Under the pieces are notes generated by a model. The model saw only the letters and a list, made by a program, of their open reading frames with translations. It had not been told where the DNA came from and made no database searches. The position numbers and the translations under genes are program-made. DNA of 64,000 nucleotides from DLAJ01 sp964655525 (GTDB lineage: Bacteria; Bacillota; Clostridia; Lachnospirales; Lachnospiraceae), in assembly GCA_964655525.1 (NCBI GenBank), contig CAZZNE010000004.1, positions 1 through 64,000 on the forward strand. Reading direction: 5' to 3'. Numbering within the stretch: the stretch's first letter is position 1; every line of letters starts with the position of its first letter. Of this stretch, positions 39,819 to 48,306 are shown piece after piece.

Positions 39819-41000
39819 ATGGAGTCAAATGAAGCATATCCGCTGGCGCTTCCGCAGAGAACAATCTTAGCGGGTCAATATATCATTGAAAAAACACTAG
39901 GTCAGGGCGGGTTTGGAATTACGTACAGGGCTGTGGATCATAAGACAGGACAGAAAGTGGCAGTCAAAGAATTCTTCCCTGATTCGATGGCGACGAGGAC
40001 TGCACGAACCATGGTATCCGCTTTTTCCGGGGAACGGGGTGAAAACTTTGCGTATGGAAAGGGCTGTTTTCTTCGGGAAGCGGAGACTTTGGCTCAGTTC
40101 ATCGGCAATGAAAATATCGTCCGGGTTTACAATTATTTTGAGGAAAACGGGACTGCCTACTTCGTGATGGAATATATTGAGGGAACGAGCTTTGATCAAT
40201 ATATTAAAGATCGTGGCGGAAAGGTTTCCTATGAGGAAGCGGAGAAGATACTGCTTCCTGTCATTGACGCACTTGCGGTCGTGCATGCGAAGGGAATCGT
40301 ACACCGCGACGTGACACCGGACAATATCTATATCACGAAGGGCGGAAAAGTAAAACTTTTGGATTTCGGTGCGGCAAGATACAGCCTCGGGGATAAGAGC
40401 CGGAGTCTTGACGTTGTGCTGAAGCACGGGTTTGCGCCGAAAGAGCAGTATACACGGCATGGAAAGCAGGGCCCGTTTACGGATGTATATACGCTCGGAG
40501 CAAGTTTTTATTTTGCGGTGACGGGAAGACGTCCGCCGGAGGCAATCGACCGGATAGAAGAGGATAAGATGATCCCGCCGAGCAGTTTTGTAAAGATTCC
40601 GCAGGAGAAGGAGAAGGCGATCCTTAAGGCGATGAGCGTGCAGCCGGCTCTTCGTTATCAGACGATGGGGGAATTCAGGCAGGCGCTGATGGGGGCGCCT
40701 GCCGTCGGAAAGCAGGGTGCAGGACAGCCGGTTCAGAATGCGGCACAGGCATCCATGCCGCAGCCGATTCATATTCCGCAGAGACCGATGCAGGGCGTTA
40801 TGCAGCAGACAGCGACGGAAAAGGAGCATGTAAAGTTAAAAGATGCCGCGCAAAAGTCGGATCGTCTATTTCATTGGGGAAAAGAGGAAGACGCTGTGTA
40901 TTGCGAAGAATGCGGGTTGAAGATTCTGCAAAAAGGAAAGAAGAAGGATAAATTGTGTTACCAATGCAGTCAGAAAAGAAAAATAGGGTGGTATTTATAA
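39819..41000 (+). CDS. Cytosolic Ser/Thr kinase with C-terminal zinc ribbon
   Basis: A 393-residue kinase without a membrane helix. The kinase domain (about 18-290) is nearly the same as that of the kinase at 30818: GQGGFGIT, Lys50 in VAVKEFFP, Asp164 in HRDVTPDN and DFG. After a Gln/Pro linker, a zinc ribbon follows (CEECGLKIL then CYQCSQKRK, about 361-383). The ATG at 39819 is preceded by AAGGAGGAG; the ATG at 39798 lies upstream of that site. It is the last gene of the island and is followed by a convergent operon. Confidence 0.88.
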   Translation: MESNEAYPLALPQRTILAGQYIIEKTLGQGGFGITYRAVDHKTGQKVAVKEFFPDSMATRTARTMVSAFSGERGENFAYGKGCFLREAETLAQFIGNENIVRVYNYFEENGTAYFVMEYIEGTSFDQYIKDRGGKVSYEEAEKILLPVIDALAVVHAKGIVHRDVTPDNIYITKGGKVKLLDFGAARYSLGDKSRSLDVVLKHGFAPKEQYTRHGKQGPFTDVYTLGASFYFAVTGRRPPEAIDRIEEDKMIPPSSFVKIPQEKEKAILKAMSVQPALRYQTMGEFRQALMGAPAVGKQGAGQPVQNAAQASMPQPIHIPQRPMQGVMQQTATEKEHVKLKDAAQKSDRLFHWGKEEDAVYCEECGLKILQKGKKKDKLCYQCSQKRKIGWYL

Positions 41001-41055
41001 AAATCCTTTCTGAAAGAAACGTTGCTTTTTATTTCGATGGCTCTTATTTTTGGCA

Positions 41056-41919
41056 TTATTTTTTTAAATCAATCAGACCGATTCCATTAATATTTCGGGA
41101 GGTAAGATACATTTGATTCCCTTCCAAATAGGTATTGCCGCTTAATTTGAGCGGAACGGGAAGGACTTTGATTTTTTGGAATGAATGTTTATCCCAAAAG
41201 GCAATCTCACCACAGGGATGCGATACTGTCACCAGTATATCATGATAGGTTCCGGCACAATCGAACATTTTAGCGTGCGCGTTCTTTTGAACGTTCAGAA
41301 TTTCAAATTGTGACAGAGCAATTTGAAATAATTTTTTATCCTGAGCGGATGCATATAATATGCTGCCTTGAGGGTCATTGTTATCTATGAAGAGACTTCG
41401 AATATTTTGCCGGCTTAAAACAAGGCTTTTTTCGATGGACAGAGCCGCCTTGTTCAATAATAATAATTGCCCGGATACGGTTCCGCAGAGCAGATGATTG
41501 TGATAGGATTTCAGGCTCCACATGCTGCTATCGGAAATGATATGTTCCGTTTTCTGAAAAGAGGTTCTGTCAATTGTTATGATTTTTCCGTTGCGGATGG
41601 AACAGTAGACCGTTTTGTCATCCATAGTCATTCCGCAAATGTCAGACGTGAGATCTTCACCAAGCTGCCATTTGCCAAGCTGTTCATAGGTATGTTGGTC
41701 GAAGGCATATAACGTGCAGAAGTCGCTTACAAAAATCTGCCCGTTATCTGCCGTTAAAATCCGCGCAAGACCATCTTTATCAAAAACCAATTTTTCGAAT
41801 AAGAGCTGCCCGGATGCTTTTTCAAATTTTTGCAGTTTATTTGCACACAGGCAGTCAATGTGTTGATCCCCTACGCAAAATCCTAATACGGCGCTTTCTG
41901 TTGTTATGAAATGCTTCAT
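41056..41919 (-). CDS. Cytosolic beta-propeller-like protein
   Basis: A 287-residue protein without a signal peptide. It is made of repeated beta-sheet blocks with patterns such as TVYCSIRNGKIITIDR, LLCGTVSGQLLLLNK and SILYASAQDKKLFQI, as in WD40/PQQ-type propellers. There are about six blades. I see no catalytic motif, so a binding role is likely. The start has a GAGGAACC ribosome site 15 bp after the stop of the PNPOx-like gene, so the two form an operon. It is convergent with the kinase operon. Confidence 0.7.
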   Translation of the reverse strand: MKHFITTESAVLGFCVGDQHIDCLCANKLQKFEKASGQLLFEKLVFDKDGLARILTADNGQIFVSDFCTLYAFDQHTYEQLGKWQLGEDLTSDICGMTMDDKTVYCSIRNGKIITIDRTSFQKTEHIISDSSMWSLKSYHNHLLCGTVSGQLLLLNKAALSIEKSLVLSRQNIRSLFIDNNDPQGSILYASAQDKKLFQIALSQFEILNVQKNAHAKMFDCAGTYHDILVTVSHPCGEIAFWDKHSFQKIKVLPVPLKLSGNTYLEGNQMYLTSRNINGIGLIDLKK

Positions 41920-41934
41920 ATGCGGTTCCTCCGG

Positions 41935-42366
41935 TTATGTCAAGTCCTCCATCCGAAAGCTTTCTGTTTTCAAATCGCAGTAGTGTCTGCCTTTCTCGGC
42001 GGTAAATTTTAAGACACAATAATCGGGGTCAGTAACGCCCTGTCGGTAATACATCGTATCGCCGGTCTGCCAGATTTCTTTTTTGGTCGTGTCGTCCTGC
42101 ATGACTTCTATCGTGCCGATCAGCATAATGCCCTCATAGCGAAAGCGTCCTCTTTGGTAAAAGTAGATGCTCGCTTTCGGATTTTTCATAAATTGCTGTG
42201 CGCGCATCGAGGAGGTGTTTGTTGAAAAATAAAAGCAATTGCCTTTTATCTTGCGCGGTGTAAACATGGCTTTCACATTTGGAAAACCGTCCTCGTCCAC
42301 GGAAGCGAGAAAGGCGGTTTTTTGCTTTTGAATAAATTCGATGATGTGCGCTCTGGTTCTTTTCAT
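41935..42366 (-). CDS. Pyridoxamine 5'-phosphate oxidase-like flavin-binding protein
   Basis: A 143-residue split-barrel protein. FLASVDEDGFPNVKAMF, FYFSTNTSSMRAQQFMKNP (shown in part: STNTSSMRAQQF) and ASIYFYQRGRFRYEGIML are features of the PNPOx-like/general stress protein 26 family, which binds FMN or F420-like cofactors. The start at 42366 is chosen because GGGAGGAG lies just upstream; the longer frame begins inside the promoter -10 box. The substrate is unknown. Confidence 0.85.
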   Translation of the reverse strand: MKRTRAHIIEFIQKQKTAFLASVDEDGFPNVKAMFTPRKIKGNCFYFSTNTSSMRAQQFMKNPKASIYFYQRGRFRYEGIMLIGTIEVMQDDTTKKEIWQTGDTMYYRQGVTDPDYCVLKFTAEKGRHYCDLKTESFRMEDLT

Positions 42367-42417
42367 TAGGACTCCTCCCTGTTCTCCGGCAATTTTAAGA
42401 ATGGCGGTCTTGTAAAA

Positions 42418-42435
42418 TTGTTCTATATAGAACAA
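42418..42435. promoter_or_regulatory. Perfect 18-bp palindrome at the promoter of the PNPOx-like operon
   Basis: TTGTTCTATATAGAACAA is a perfect palindrome. It starts at the end of the -10 box and covers the transcription start, an ideal repressor site. The regulator is not in the window. Confidence 0.75.
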
Positions 42436-42463
42436 TTATAGCGCATCTAATAATAATAATCAA
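42435..42463 (-). promoter_or_regulatory. Promoter of the PNPOx-like/propeller operon
   Basis: On the minus strand: TTGATT (42458-42463), a 17-bp spacer and a perfect TATAAT (42435-42440). It is 70 bp upstream of the chosen start. Confidence 0.85.
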
Positions 42464-42531
42464 CAAAAATAAAACAAAAGTGAGTGTGGCAATTGAGGTG
42501 CGAGCCGGATTGAAAACAGAGAGTGTGATAT

Positions 42532-42557
42532 GGTATCATGTCGATAGATATGATACC
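42532..42557. repeat. Inverted repeat GGTATCAT/ATGATACC
   Basis: An 8-bp inverted repeat with a 10-base spacer lies 53 bp before the Nudix gene. It has the same arms as the repeat at 11970-11995. It could be an operator or a repeated hairpin. Confidence 0.45.
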
Positions 42558-42609
42558 GCGCAGGGGCGAAGTATGCCTAGAATAAAAGAAGGAAAATGGT
42601 GGGAGAAAG

Positions 42610-43101
42610 ATGGACGGAAAACTAAGAAATATGACATCCGTTTACTTATCAAAAGGAGAAAAGATGCTGCTGCTTTTCAGACAGGGCGGCAGGGTTGTAA
42701 ACAATGTCTGGGTCGGCTCTGCCGGAGGGCATTTTGAGGAGTTTGAATTAAATGACGCGAGGGCATGTGTGCTGCGCGAGTTGGAGGAAGAATTAGGCAT
42801 AAAAGAGTCCGAGATTGAAAATCTGTGTCTGCGGTATATCACGCTGCGGAGAACTAAGGGAGAAATCCGGCAGAATTATTATTTTTTTGCGGACTTAAAA
42901 GAGGATGTGGATGAGGAACTGGAGTCCAATGAGGGGATCAGTAAGTGGTTTGCGTATTCGGAGCTTGAGGCGCTTAAAATGCCCTATACATCAAAGTTTG
43001 TGATAGAGCATTATTTGAAGATTGGACGCACGACGAAGGAGATGTATGTCGGTGCGGCGGACGGAGAAAAGCTGGTTTTTACCGGGATGCCGGAATTTTA
43101 G
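42610..43101 (+). CDS. Nudix hydrolase
   Basis: A 163-residue protein hydrolysing nucleoside diphosphate-linked compounds. The Nudix region GGHFEEFELNDARA plus VLRELEEELGI keeps the metal-binding REL-EEELG half but has two extra residues between the first Glu and the Arg compared with the usual box. The N-terminus TSVYLSKGEKMLLLFR is the normal first strands. The ATG at 42610 has GGGAGAAAG upstream. Similar enzymes clean oxidised or damaged nucleotides, but the substrate cannot be read from the sequence. Confidence 0.85.
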   Translation: MDGKLRNMTSVYLSKGEKMLLLFRQGGRVVNNVWVGSAGGHFEEFELNDARACVLRELEEELGIKESEIENLCLRYITLRRTKGEIRQNYYFFADLKEDVDEELESNEGISKWFAYSELEALKMPYTSKFVIEHYLKIGRTTKEMYVGAADGEKLVFTGMPEF

Positions 43102-43217
43102 GGTCAAAAGGGCCATGAGGCAGGAGCGGATAGGAAATAGCATGGGATAATTCTAAATATAAAAGCTGTGATGGCAGCGGTAATGTAGGAGAATATAGGG
43201 GAGAAAAGGATACTGGG

Positions 43218-43910
43218 ATGAAAATGAGAAGGAAAAGGGTTGTGATTTTAGCGGCTGCGGCAGTCGCGATCATTGCTGCGGTCTGGCTGGTTTGGTTTAC
43301 GGATATTCGTTATTTCTTTTTTCATACGAGCAGCGCGCCGATTCATGCGAAGACAAATGAGGATTTTCAAATCGCGGATATCCACAGTGTCATTGATGCG
43401 GATGGGGACGGTATCGATGATCAGACCGACATTTTGCAGGGAACGCGCGCGTATATTGCTACAAATCCGCGGTATAAGAGCAAGTATTATGAGGGCGGTT
43501 ATCCGAATGACGGGTATGGAGTATGTACGGATCTGGTGGCGTATGCGTTAAGGAATGCCGGATATGATCTGCGCGCGCTTGTGGATGCGGATATTGCGGC
43601 GAACAGGGAGATGTATGCGGTCGATGCGCCGGATGATAATATTGATTATCGGCGCGTGCGGAATCTGAAGGTGTTTTTCGGCCATACGGCGATCAGTCTG
43701 ACGACGGATATTTATGATATTGCCGCATGGCAGGGCGGCGATATTGTGATTTTTGAGAATCATATCGGGATCGTGTCGGATCATCGAAACGATGACGGAA
43801 TCGCATATGTTATCCATCACAACGGAACGATGCAGAAAGCGTATGAGGAGGATATTCTTGCGGAGCGTGACGATATTGTCGGGCATTATCGGATGAGTGC
43901 GGCGGAATGA
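43218..43910 (+). CDS. DUF1287 membrane-anchored protein (NlpC/P60-like fold)
   Basis: A 230-residue protein with one N-terminal membrane helix (about 8-28). The extracellular part has a Ca-binding-like DADGDGIDD (60-68), then YGVCTDLVAYALRNAGYD with Cys103, and later ENHIGIVSDH and IHHNG, the cysteine-histidine layout of DUF1287 (YiiX-like peptidase/amidase fold). It probably acts on the cell wall or a surface lipid; this is inferred from the fold. It has a strong GGGAGAAAAGG-type ribosome site and stands alone. Confidence 0.82.
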   Translation: MKMRRKRVVILAAAAVAIIAAVWLVWFTDIRYFFFHTSSAPIHAKTNEDFQIADIHSVIDADGDGIDDQTDILQGTRAYIATNPRYKSKYYEGGYPNDGYGVCTDLVAYALRNAGYDLRALVDADIAANREMYAVDAPDDNIDYRRVRNLKVFFGHTAISLTTDIYDIAAWQGGDIVIFENHIGIVSDHRNDDGIAYVIHHNGTMQKAYEEDILAERDDIVGHYRMSAAE

Positions 43911-43942
43911 GGTTTATGAATGTGTTTGATTAATTTTTATAC

Positions 43943-43970
43943 TTGCAAGAATAGGAGAAATAGGTATAAT
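43943..43970 (+). promoter_or_regulatory. Promoter of the ABC exporter operon
   Basis: TTGCAA (43943-43948), a 16-bp spacer and a perfect TATAAT (43965-43970), 90 bp before the first exporter gene. Confidence 0.7.
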
Positions 43971-44059
43971 AGACATCATATATTTAAGATCACTAGGTGC
44001 GGAAATAGGGCGGTGACGATACCGCAGAGGGCACGGAGTCCATTCATCAGGAGAAAAAA

Positions 44060-45862
44060 ATGAAGAAAGAAGACAAGCAATCCTCATTGTCAAACGTAAT
44101 GTACATGCTGGGAATTTTGTGGCATGGCAGCCGGGGATATGTGATCTATACGTTCATCAAGGAATTTGCGGAGAACGTATTCTGGACTGTATTTTCGGTA
44201 TATCTGACGGAGTGGATATACAAAGCGATCGAAAACGAAACACCATTTGCGGCGCTGGCTTCCTTTGTCGGAGCCATGTGTATCGGGCATATCTGTATCC
44301 ACATTACCGCGGCGATCCATCAGATTTGCGAAAAACAGTTTCTGCCGAAAATGTATCAGGATTTTTATAAACGTGTTATCCGCAAATCTATTTCCATGGA
44401 ATATGCCTGTTTTGAGCAGCCCGATTTTTATGACAAGTATACCCGTGCGCTGAACGAGTGCCAGTGGCGCGGAAGTACGATTCTTTATTATTCTGCAAAT
44501 CTTGTGGCGGGCATTGCCTCGGTCATTGCGGCAGCGATCATTGTCGCGGACGTCGATCCTGTACTGCTGGTGTTCATTGTTCCCATGATGGCGGTTTCCA
44601 TGTTTTTTGGGAAAAAAGAAGGAGATCTGTATTACGCGCTGGAGTTCTTAAATACACGGGACGGACGAATCGGCAGCTATGCCAAGCGCGTGTTCTATGA
44701 AAAGAAATACGCCGGCGAATTACGGCTTTTCGGGATCGGAGAGCTACTGTTAAACCGCCACGAAAAGGCGTGTGATGAAATGCAGGAAAGAAATCGTAAA
44801 ATAAGAAGAAAGCTGAGTGTGATCGAGCCGGTCAAATGGGTTCTCTATAACCTGTTATCCACGATACTGCCCTATCTTTACATAACCTTTGTGTTGAACA
44901 CAGGCAATGCCCAGACAGCCGCTTACGTGGCAATGATACCTGCTTTAAGTACGCTTTCATGGCGTTCCTCCGAAACGGTTGAGCTGATTGTCTCGCTTGC
45001 AAAGGAAAGCGCATTTGTTGCAAATCTCCGTGAGTTTCTTTCTTACGAACCTCAAACTAGCAGCGCCGAGCGTATCAAAGCGCGGGAGCTTTCCGACATT
45101 GTAATAAAGAATATGAGTTTTACATACGAGGGTGCGGAGAAGGCAACGCTGCACGACGTCAATATTTCCATACACAAAGGAGAAAAAATCGCCATTGTTG
45201 GGCATAACGGCGCCGGTAAGACAACCCTCGTAAAGCTGCTCATGGGGCTGTATGAGGCAACCTCCGGTGAAATTACCATAAGCGGAGTCAATATAAACCG
45301 TTACGAGCCAAAATCGTTTCACCGTCTTTTCGGAACGGTGTTTCAGGATCTTCAAGTGTTTGCGCTGCCGCTCTCTCACAATGTGCTGATGAGAAAGCCG
45401 AAAAACGAAGAGGAGAGAAAGCTTGTTGAGGAATCCCTCCGCAAGGCGCAGTTCGGCGATAAGCTGGATACCCTCGAAAACGGGATCGACACGATGGTCA
45501 CAAAAGAGTTTGATGAAAACGGCATGGGACTTTCGGGCGGCGAGGCACAGAAAATAGCCATTGCAAGGGTCTTTGCGCGCAAGCCCGATATTGTAATTCT
45601 TGATGAACCGTCCTCCGCCCTTGATCCCATTGCGGAGTACAATATGTATAAAAATATGCTGGGCGCCACAGAAAGCGAAACGGTCATTTTTATCAGTCAC
45701 AGGCTGTCCGCGACCCGTGACGCTGACAGGATATACATGTTTGAAGATGGTACCGTTATCGAGCAGGGTACGCATGCCGAGCTCATGGCGATGAACGGAA
45801 AATACGCAGAGATGTGGAGATTACAGGCGCAGAATTATCTTGCCGGGGAGGTGAGAGCATGA
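44060..45862 (+). CDS. ABC exporter, first half (membrane and ATPase domains fused)
   Basis: A 600-residue ABCB-type half transporter. About six membrane helices (residues 15-320) are followed by the ATPase domain with Walker A GHNGAGKTTL (about 381-390), signature LSGGEAQK and Walker B IVILDEPSSALDP with the switch HRLSATRDAD. Catalytic Glu follows the Asp, so this half should be active. Its stop overlaps the next gene's ATG (ATGA), so the two form a heterodimer. The substrate (peptide, drug or lipid) cannot be told. Confidence 0.92.
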   Translation: MKKEDKQSSLSNVMYMLGILWHGSRGYVIYTFIKEFAENVFWTVFSVYLTEWIYKAIENETPFAALASFVGAMCIGHICIHITAAIHQICEKQFLPKMYQDFYKRVIRKSISMEYACFEQPDFYDKYTRALNECQWRGSTILYYSANLVAGIASVIAAAIIVADVDPVLLVFIVPMMAVSMFFGKKEGDLYYALEFLNTRDGRIGSYAKRVFYEKKYAGELRLFGIGELLLNRHEKACDEMQERNRKIRRKLSVIEPVKWVLYNLLSTILPYLYITFVLNTGNAQTAAYVAMIPALSTLSWRSSETVELIVSLAKESAFVANLREFLSYEPQTSSAERIKARELSDIVIKNMSFTYEGAEKATLHDVNISIHKGEKIAIVGHNGAGKTTLVKLLMGLYEATSGEITISGVNINRYEPKSFHRLFGTVFQDLQVFALPLSHNVLMRKPKNEEERKLVEESLRKAQFGDKLDTLENGIDTMVTKEFDENGMGLSGGEAQKIAIARVFARKPDIVILDEPSSALDPIAEYNMYKNMLGATESETVIFISHRLSATRDADRIYMFEDGTVIEQGTHAELMAMNGKYAEMWRLQAQNYLAGEVRA

Positions 45863-47682
45863 GTGAAAACAAAATCGGTATAAAGCGGCTCACTTCTAAT
45901 GTACTGTATGTTCTCAAATATGCCTTTCGTCATGACAGTCTGATGGCGGTATCATACATCGTCGGTCGATGTGTTTTTTTCGGTGTGCGCGCTTTTATGA
46001 ATACGTTTCTCTTAAAAGAGATCATTGGCATTTTTACCTCAACCGCTGACATGGAGAGCGTGGTTAAGGTTCTTGCCGTCATGTTTGCCCTGGAAATTGT
46101 CCGTTTCGCGATTTTCAGATATACGGAAAATCTGTTCTGGACAAGAATGGTAGGATTTTCGGGAACGATTCAACGTGAGCTTATGGCGAAAGCGCAGATG
46201 ATCGATCTGAAGTGTTATGACATTCCCGAATATTTCGACGACTTCATCATTGCTGCTTCTCAATCGGAGGAAATGGCAAAAAAGGCAATTATGAGCGTTG
46301 CGCAGATTCTTTCGAACATAACTGCCATGCTTGTTGCGGGAACGATGATCATTACCATGAATCCTGTTATCGTGATCTTTCCGGTAATAGGCTTCATCAT
46401 TAACATTGTCACACGTTTTATTATCACAAAGCTTGAATATCAGTACGATCTTGAAAAACAGCGTATCGGCAGAAAGGCGGACTACTCTAAGCGTGTGTTT
46501 TACCAGCCGGAATATGCCAAGGAGATCAAGTTGACGGGGATTGAAGAGGCGCTTATGGAGCAGTATGATGAGGCAATTGCCGAGGAGCGGAAAATGGCGC
46601 TGAAATATTCCCTAAGAATTCTCCCGCCCACGCTCATCAACTGGATCTGCACTTATACCGTGTGCCAGTTCTTTGCCGTGCCCGTATATCTTGCGTATCT
46701 CGCACTAGAAAAGCATACGATTGAGCTTGGCGGGGTAGCTTCCCTTAAAAACGCAACGAACGACATTAAAAGCCAGCTCGATCAGATGAATTATGCCCTG
46801 ATTGATTTTCAGAAGGTGGGACAGTACGCGGAGAGATTCCGCCGATTTATGGATTACAAGATCAACATTGAGGGCTGCGAAGGTACCGAGCCGATTCCTG
46901 AAAATGACTGCACCCTTGAGCTGAAAAATGTCAGCTTTAAGTATAAGGACAGCGAAAAATACGTCCTTAAGGATGTGAACCTGACGATACGAAAGGGAGA
47001 AAAGCTTGCGCTTGTGGGGGAAAACGGCGCTGGAAAGACCACGCTGATCAAGCTGATCATGCGTTTGTACGACGTCACTGAAGGCAGCATTACATTCGGC
47101 GGCACGGATATCCGAAAGCTGAATATCAGGGCATACCGCGAAAAGATTGGTGTGGTATTTCAGGATTTTCAAATTTATGGAGCAACGCTTGCGGAAAACG
47201 TGAAAATGGGCTTCGTAAAGGAAGACGATCCGAGTGACAGAGAAAAAATTGTTACCGTGCTCAAAAGAGCCGATTTCGGAAAGAAGCTTGAAAATCTGCC
47301 AAACGGAATTGATACGGAGCTTACAAAGGAGTTCTCTGATGACGGAACCATGCTTTCAGGCGGAGAATCGCAGAAAGTGGCAATTGCGAGAATGTTTATG
47401 CGCGATATGCCCATTGCAATTTTTGACGAGCCATCCTCTGCCCTCGATCCCATTGCCGAGTATCGTTTGAACAAAAGTATGCTTGAAAATGCGGAAAATC
47501 AAGCAGTCATTTTAATCTCGCACCGTCTTTCCACGACAAAGGATGCCGACAGAATCATTCTTTTGGATAATGGTTGTATCGCCGAGAGCGGCACGCATTC
47601 CGAGCTTATCGCAAACGATGGCGTATATGCGAAAATGTGGGGAGTACAGGCAGAGAAATACTGCGTGGATATTTATGCGTAG
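45859..47682 (+). CDS. ABC exporter, second half
   Basis: A 607-residue partner of the previous half. Membrane helices (about 20-320) are followed by Walker A GENGAGKTTL (about 387-396), LSGGESQK and AIFDEPSSALDP with HRLSTTKDAD. Both halves keep catalytic residues, so both sites could hydrolyse ATP. The ATG at 45859 overlaps the previous stop by 4 bp; a longer upstream frame is rejected. Confidence 0.92.
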   Translation: MSENKIGIKRLTSNVLYVLKYAFRHDSLMAVSYIVGRCVFFGVRAFMNTFLLKEIIGIFTSTADMESVVKVLAVMFALEIVRFAIFRYTENLFWTRMVGFSGTIQRELMAKAQMIDLKCYDIPEYFDDFIIAASQSEEMAKKAIMSVAQILSNITAMLVAGTMIITMNPVIVIFPVIGFIINIVTRFIITKLEYQYDLEKQRIGRKADYSKRVFYQPEYAKEIKLTGIEEALMEQYDEAIAEERKMALKYSLRILPPTLINWICTYTVCQFFAVPVYLAYLALEKHTIELGGVASLKNATNDIKSQLDQMNYALIDFQKVGQYAERFRRFMDYKINIEGCEGTEPIPENDCTLELKNVSFKYKDSEKYVLKDVNLTIRKGEKLALVGENGAGKTTLIKLIMRLYDVTEGSITFGGTDIRKLNIRAYREKIGVVFQDFQIYGATLAENVKMGFVKEDDPSDREKIVTVLKRADFGKKLENLPNGIDTELTKEFSDDGTMLSGGESQKVAIARMFMRDMPIAIFDEPSSALDPIAEYRLNKSMLENAENQAVILISHRLSTTKDADRIILLDNGCIAESGTHSELIANDGVYAKMWGVQAEKYCVDIYA

Positions 47683-47746
47683 TAAAAAAGAAAATAAAAA
47701 ATCGCGTTTCTGACTTAGAAGATGATCGTATCAGGGAGAAACGTTC

Positions 47747-48208
47747 ATGAAAGAGCATGCTATCCGGTTTAAGAAAATAGGTATCTGCACAATCTTAGCA
47801 GTATTTGTGATTTTTATTGCAGTTGGTGCTTTCCGCTTTGCCGGATTGCTTAGCGTGCGGCGTGAAAATGCCAAAGACAGATGGGGACTGGGGCTGCCTG
47901 ACGGACTGGAACGTATATATCATAAGCAGACAGAGTCATTTCGAGGAGATGGCTGGCATTATGATGTTTACAGCGTGCAGCCGGAAGAGGCGTGGCTGGA
48001 GAATCTGGATACGGAGGCAGATATTGAGGTTGAGGAATTTTATGACTCTGCAGTAGGGGAGCTCCATATTGAACGTGAATATTGCAGTTTTTTACGCGGA
48101 TCAAAGTATAAATGGAAGCGGCATGAGAGCGAGGATGGTCTGACACAGGCGATTGCCGTTTATGACATAGGACGCGGATACCTGTATGTGGTAGCGTATA
48201 GCATATGA
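47747..48208 (+). CDS. Small membrane-anchored protein of unknown function
   Basis: A 153-residue protein with one N-terminal membrane helix (about 10-33) and a charged external domain (DGWHYDVYSVQPEEAW, SEDGLTQAIAVYDIGRG). I do not recognise the family. The ATG follows GGGAGAAACG. It is 64 bp after the exporter, so it may belong to that operon; a perfect terminator follows. Confidence 0.65.
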   Translation: MKEHAIRFKKIGICTILAVFVIFIAVGAFRFAGLLSVRRENAKDRWGLGLPDGLERIYHKQTESFRGDGWHYDVYSVQPEEAWLENLDTEADIEVEEFYDSAVGELHIEREYCSFLRGSKYKWKRHESEDGLTQAIAVYDIGRGYLYVVAYSI

Positions 48209-48220
48209 GGAAAAAAGGGT

Positions 48221-48266
48221 AGAAGCAAACAAAAAGAGCCATAACAGGCTCTTTTTGTTTGCTTCT
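48221..48266. terminator. Bidirectional terminator between the exporter and ferredoxin genes
   Basis: A perfect 20-bp stem (48221-48240 with 48247-48266; AGAAGCAAACAAAAAGAGCC arm), loop ATAACA. A/T-rich arms supply a T run in both directions, serving the two convergent genes. Confidence 0.9.
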
Positions 48267-48306
48267 ATCTTCCTGCCAAGAGCAGGTGACTTCTGCGTAT
48301 ACCGGA

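Noticed and set aside
39897..40829. 310-residue minus-strand frame
   Set aside because: Antisense of the kinase gene; arises from its codon bias.
37181..41000. Type VI or type VII secretion cluster
   Set aside because: FHA, PP2C and kinase genes can accompany such systems, but no tube, baseplate, FtsK-like ATPase or WXG100 gene is present.
44060..47682. Lantibiotic or bacteriocin export locus
   Set aside because: No precursor peptide or modification gene is adjacent and the ABC proteins have no peptidase C39 domain.
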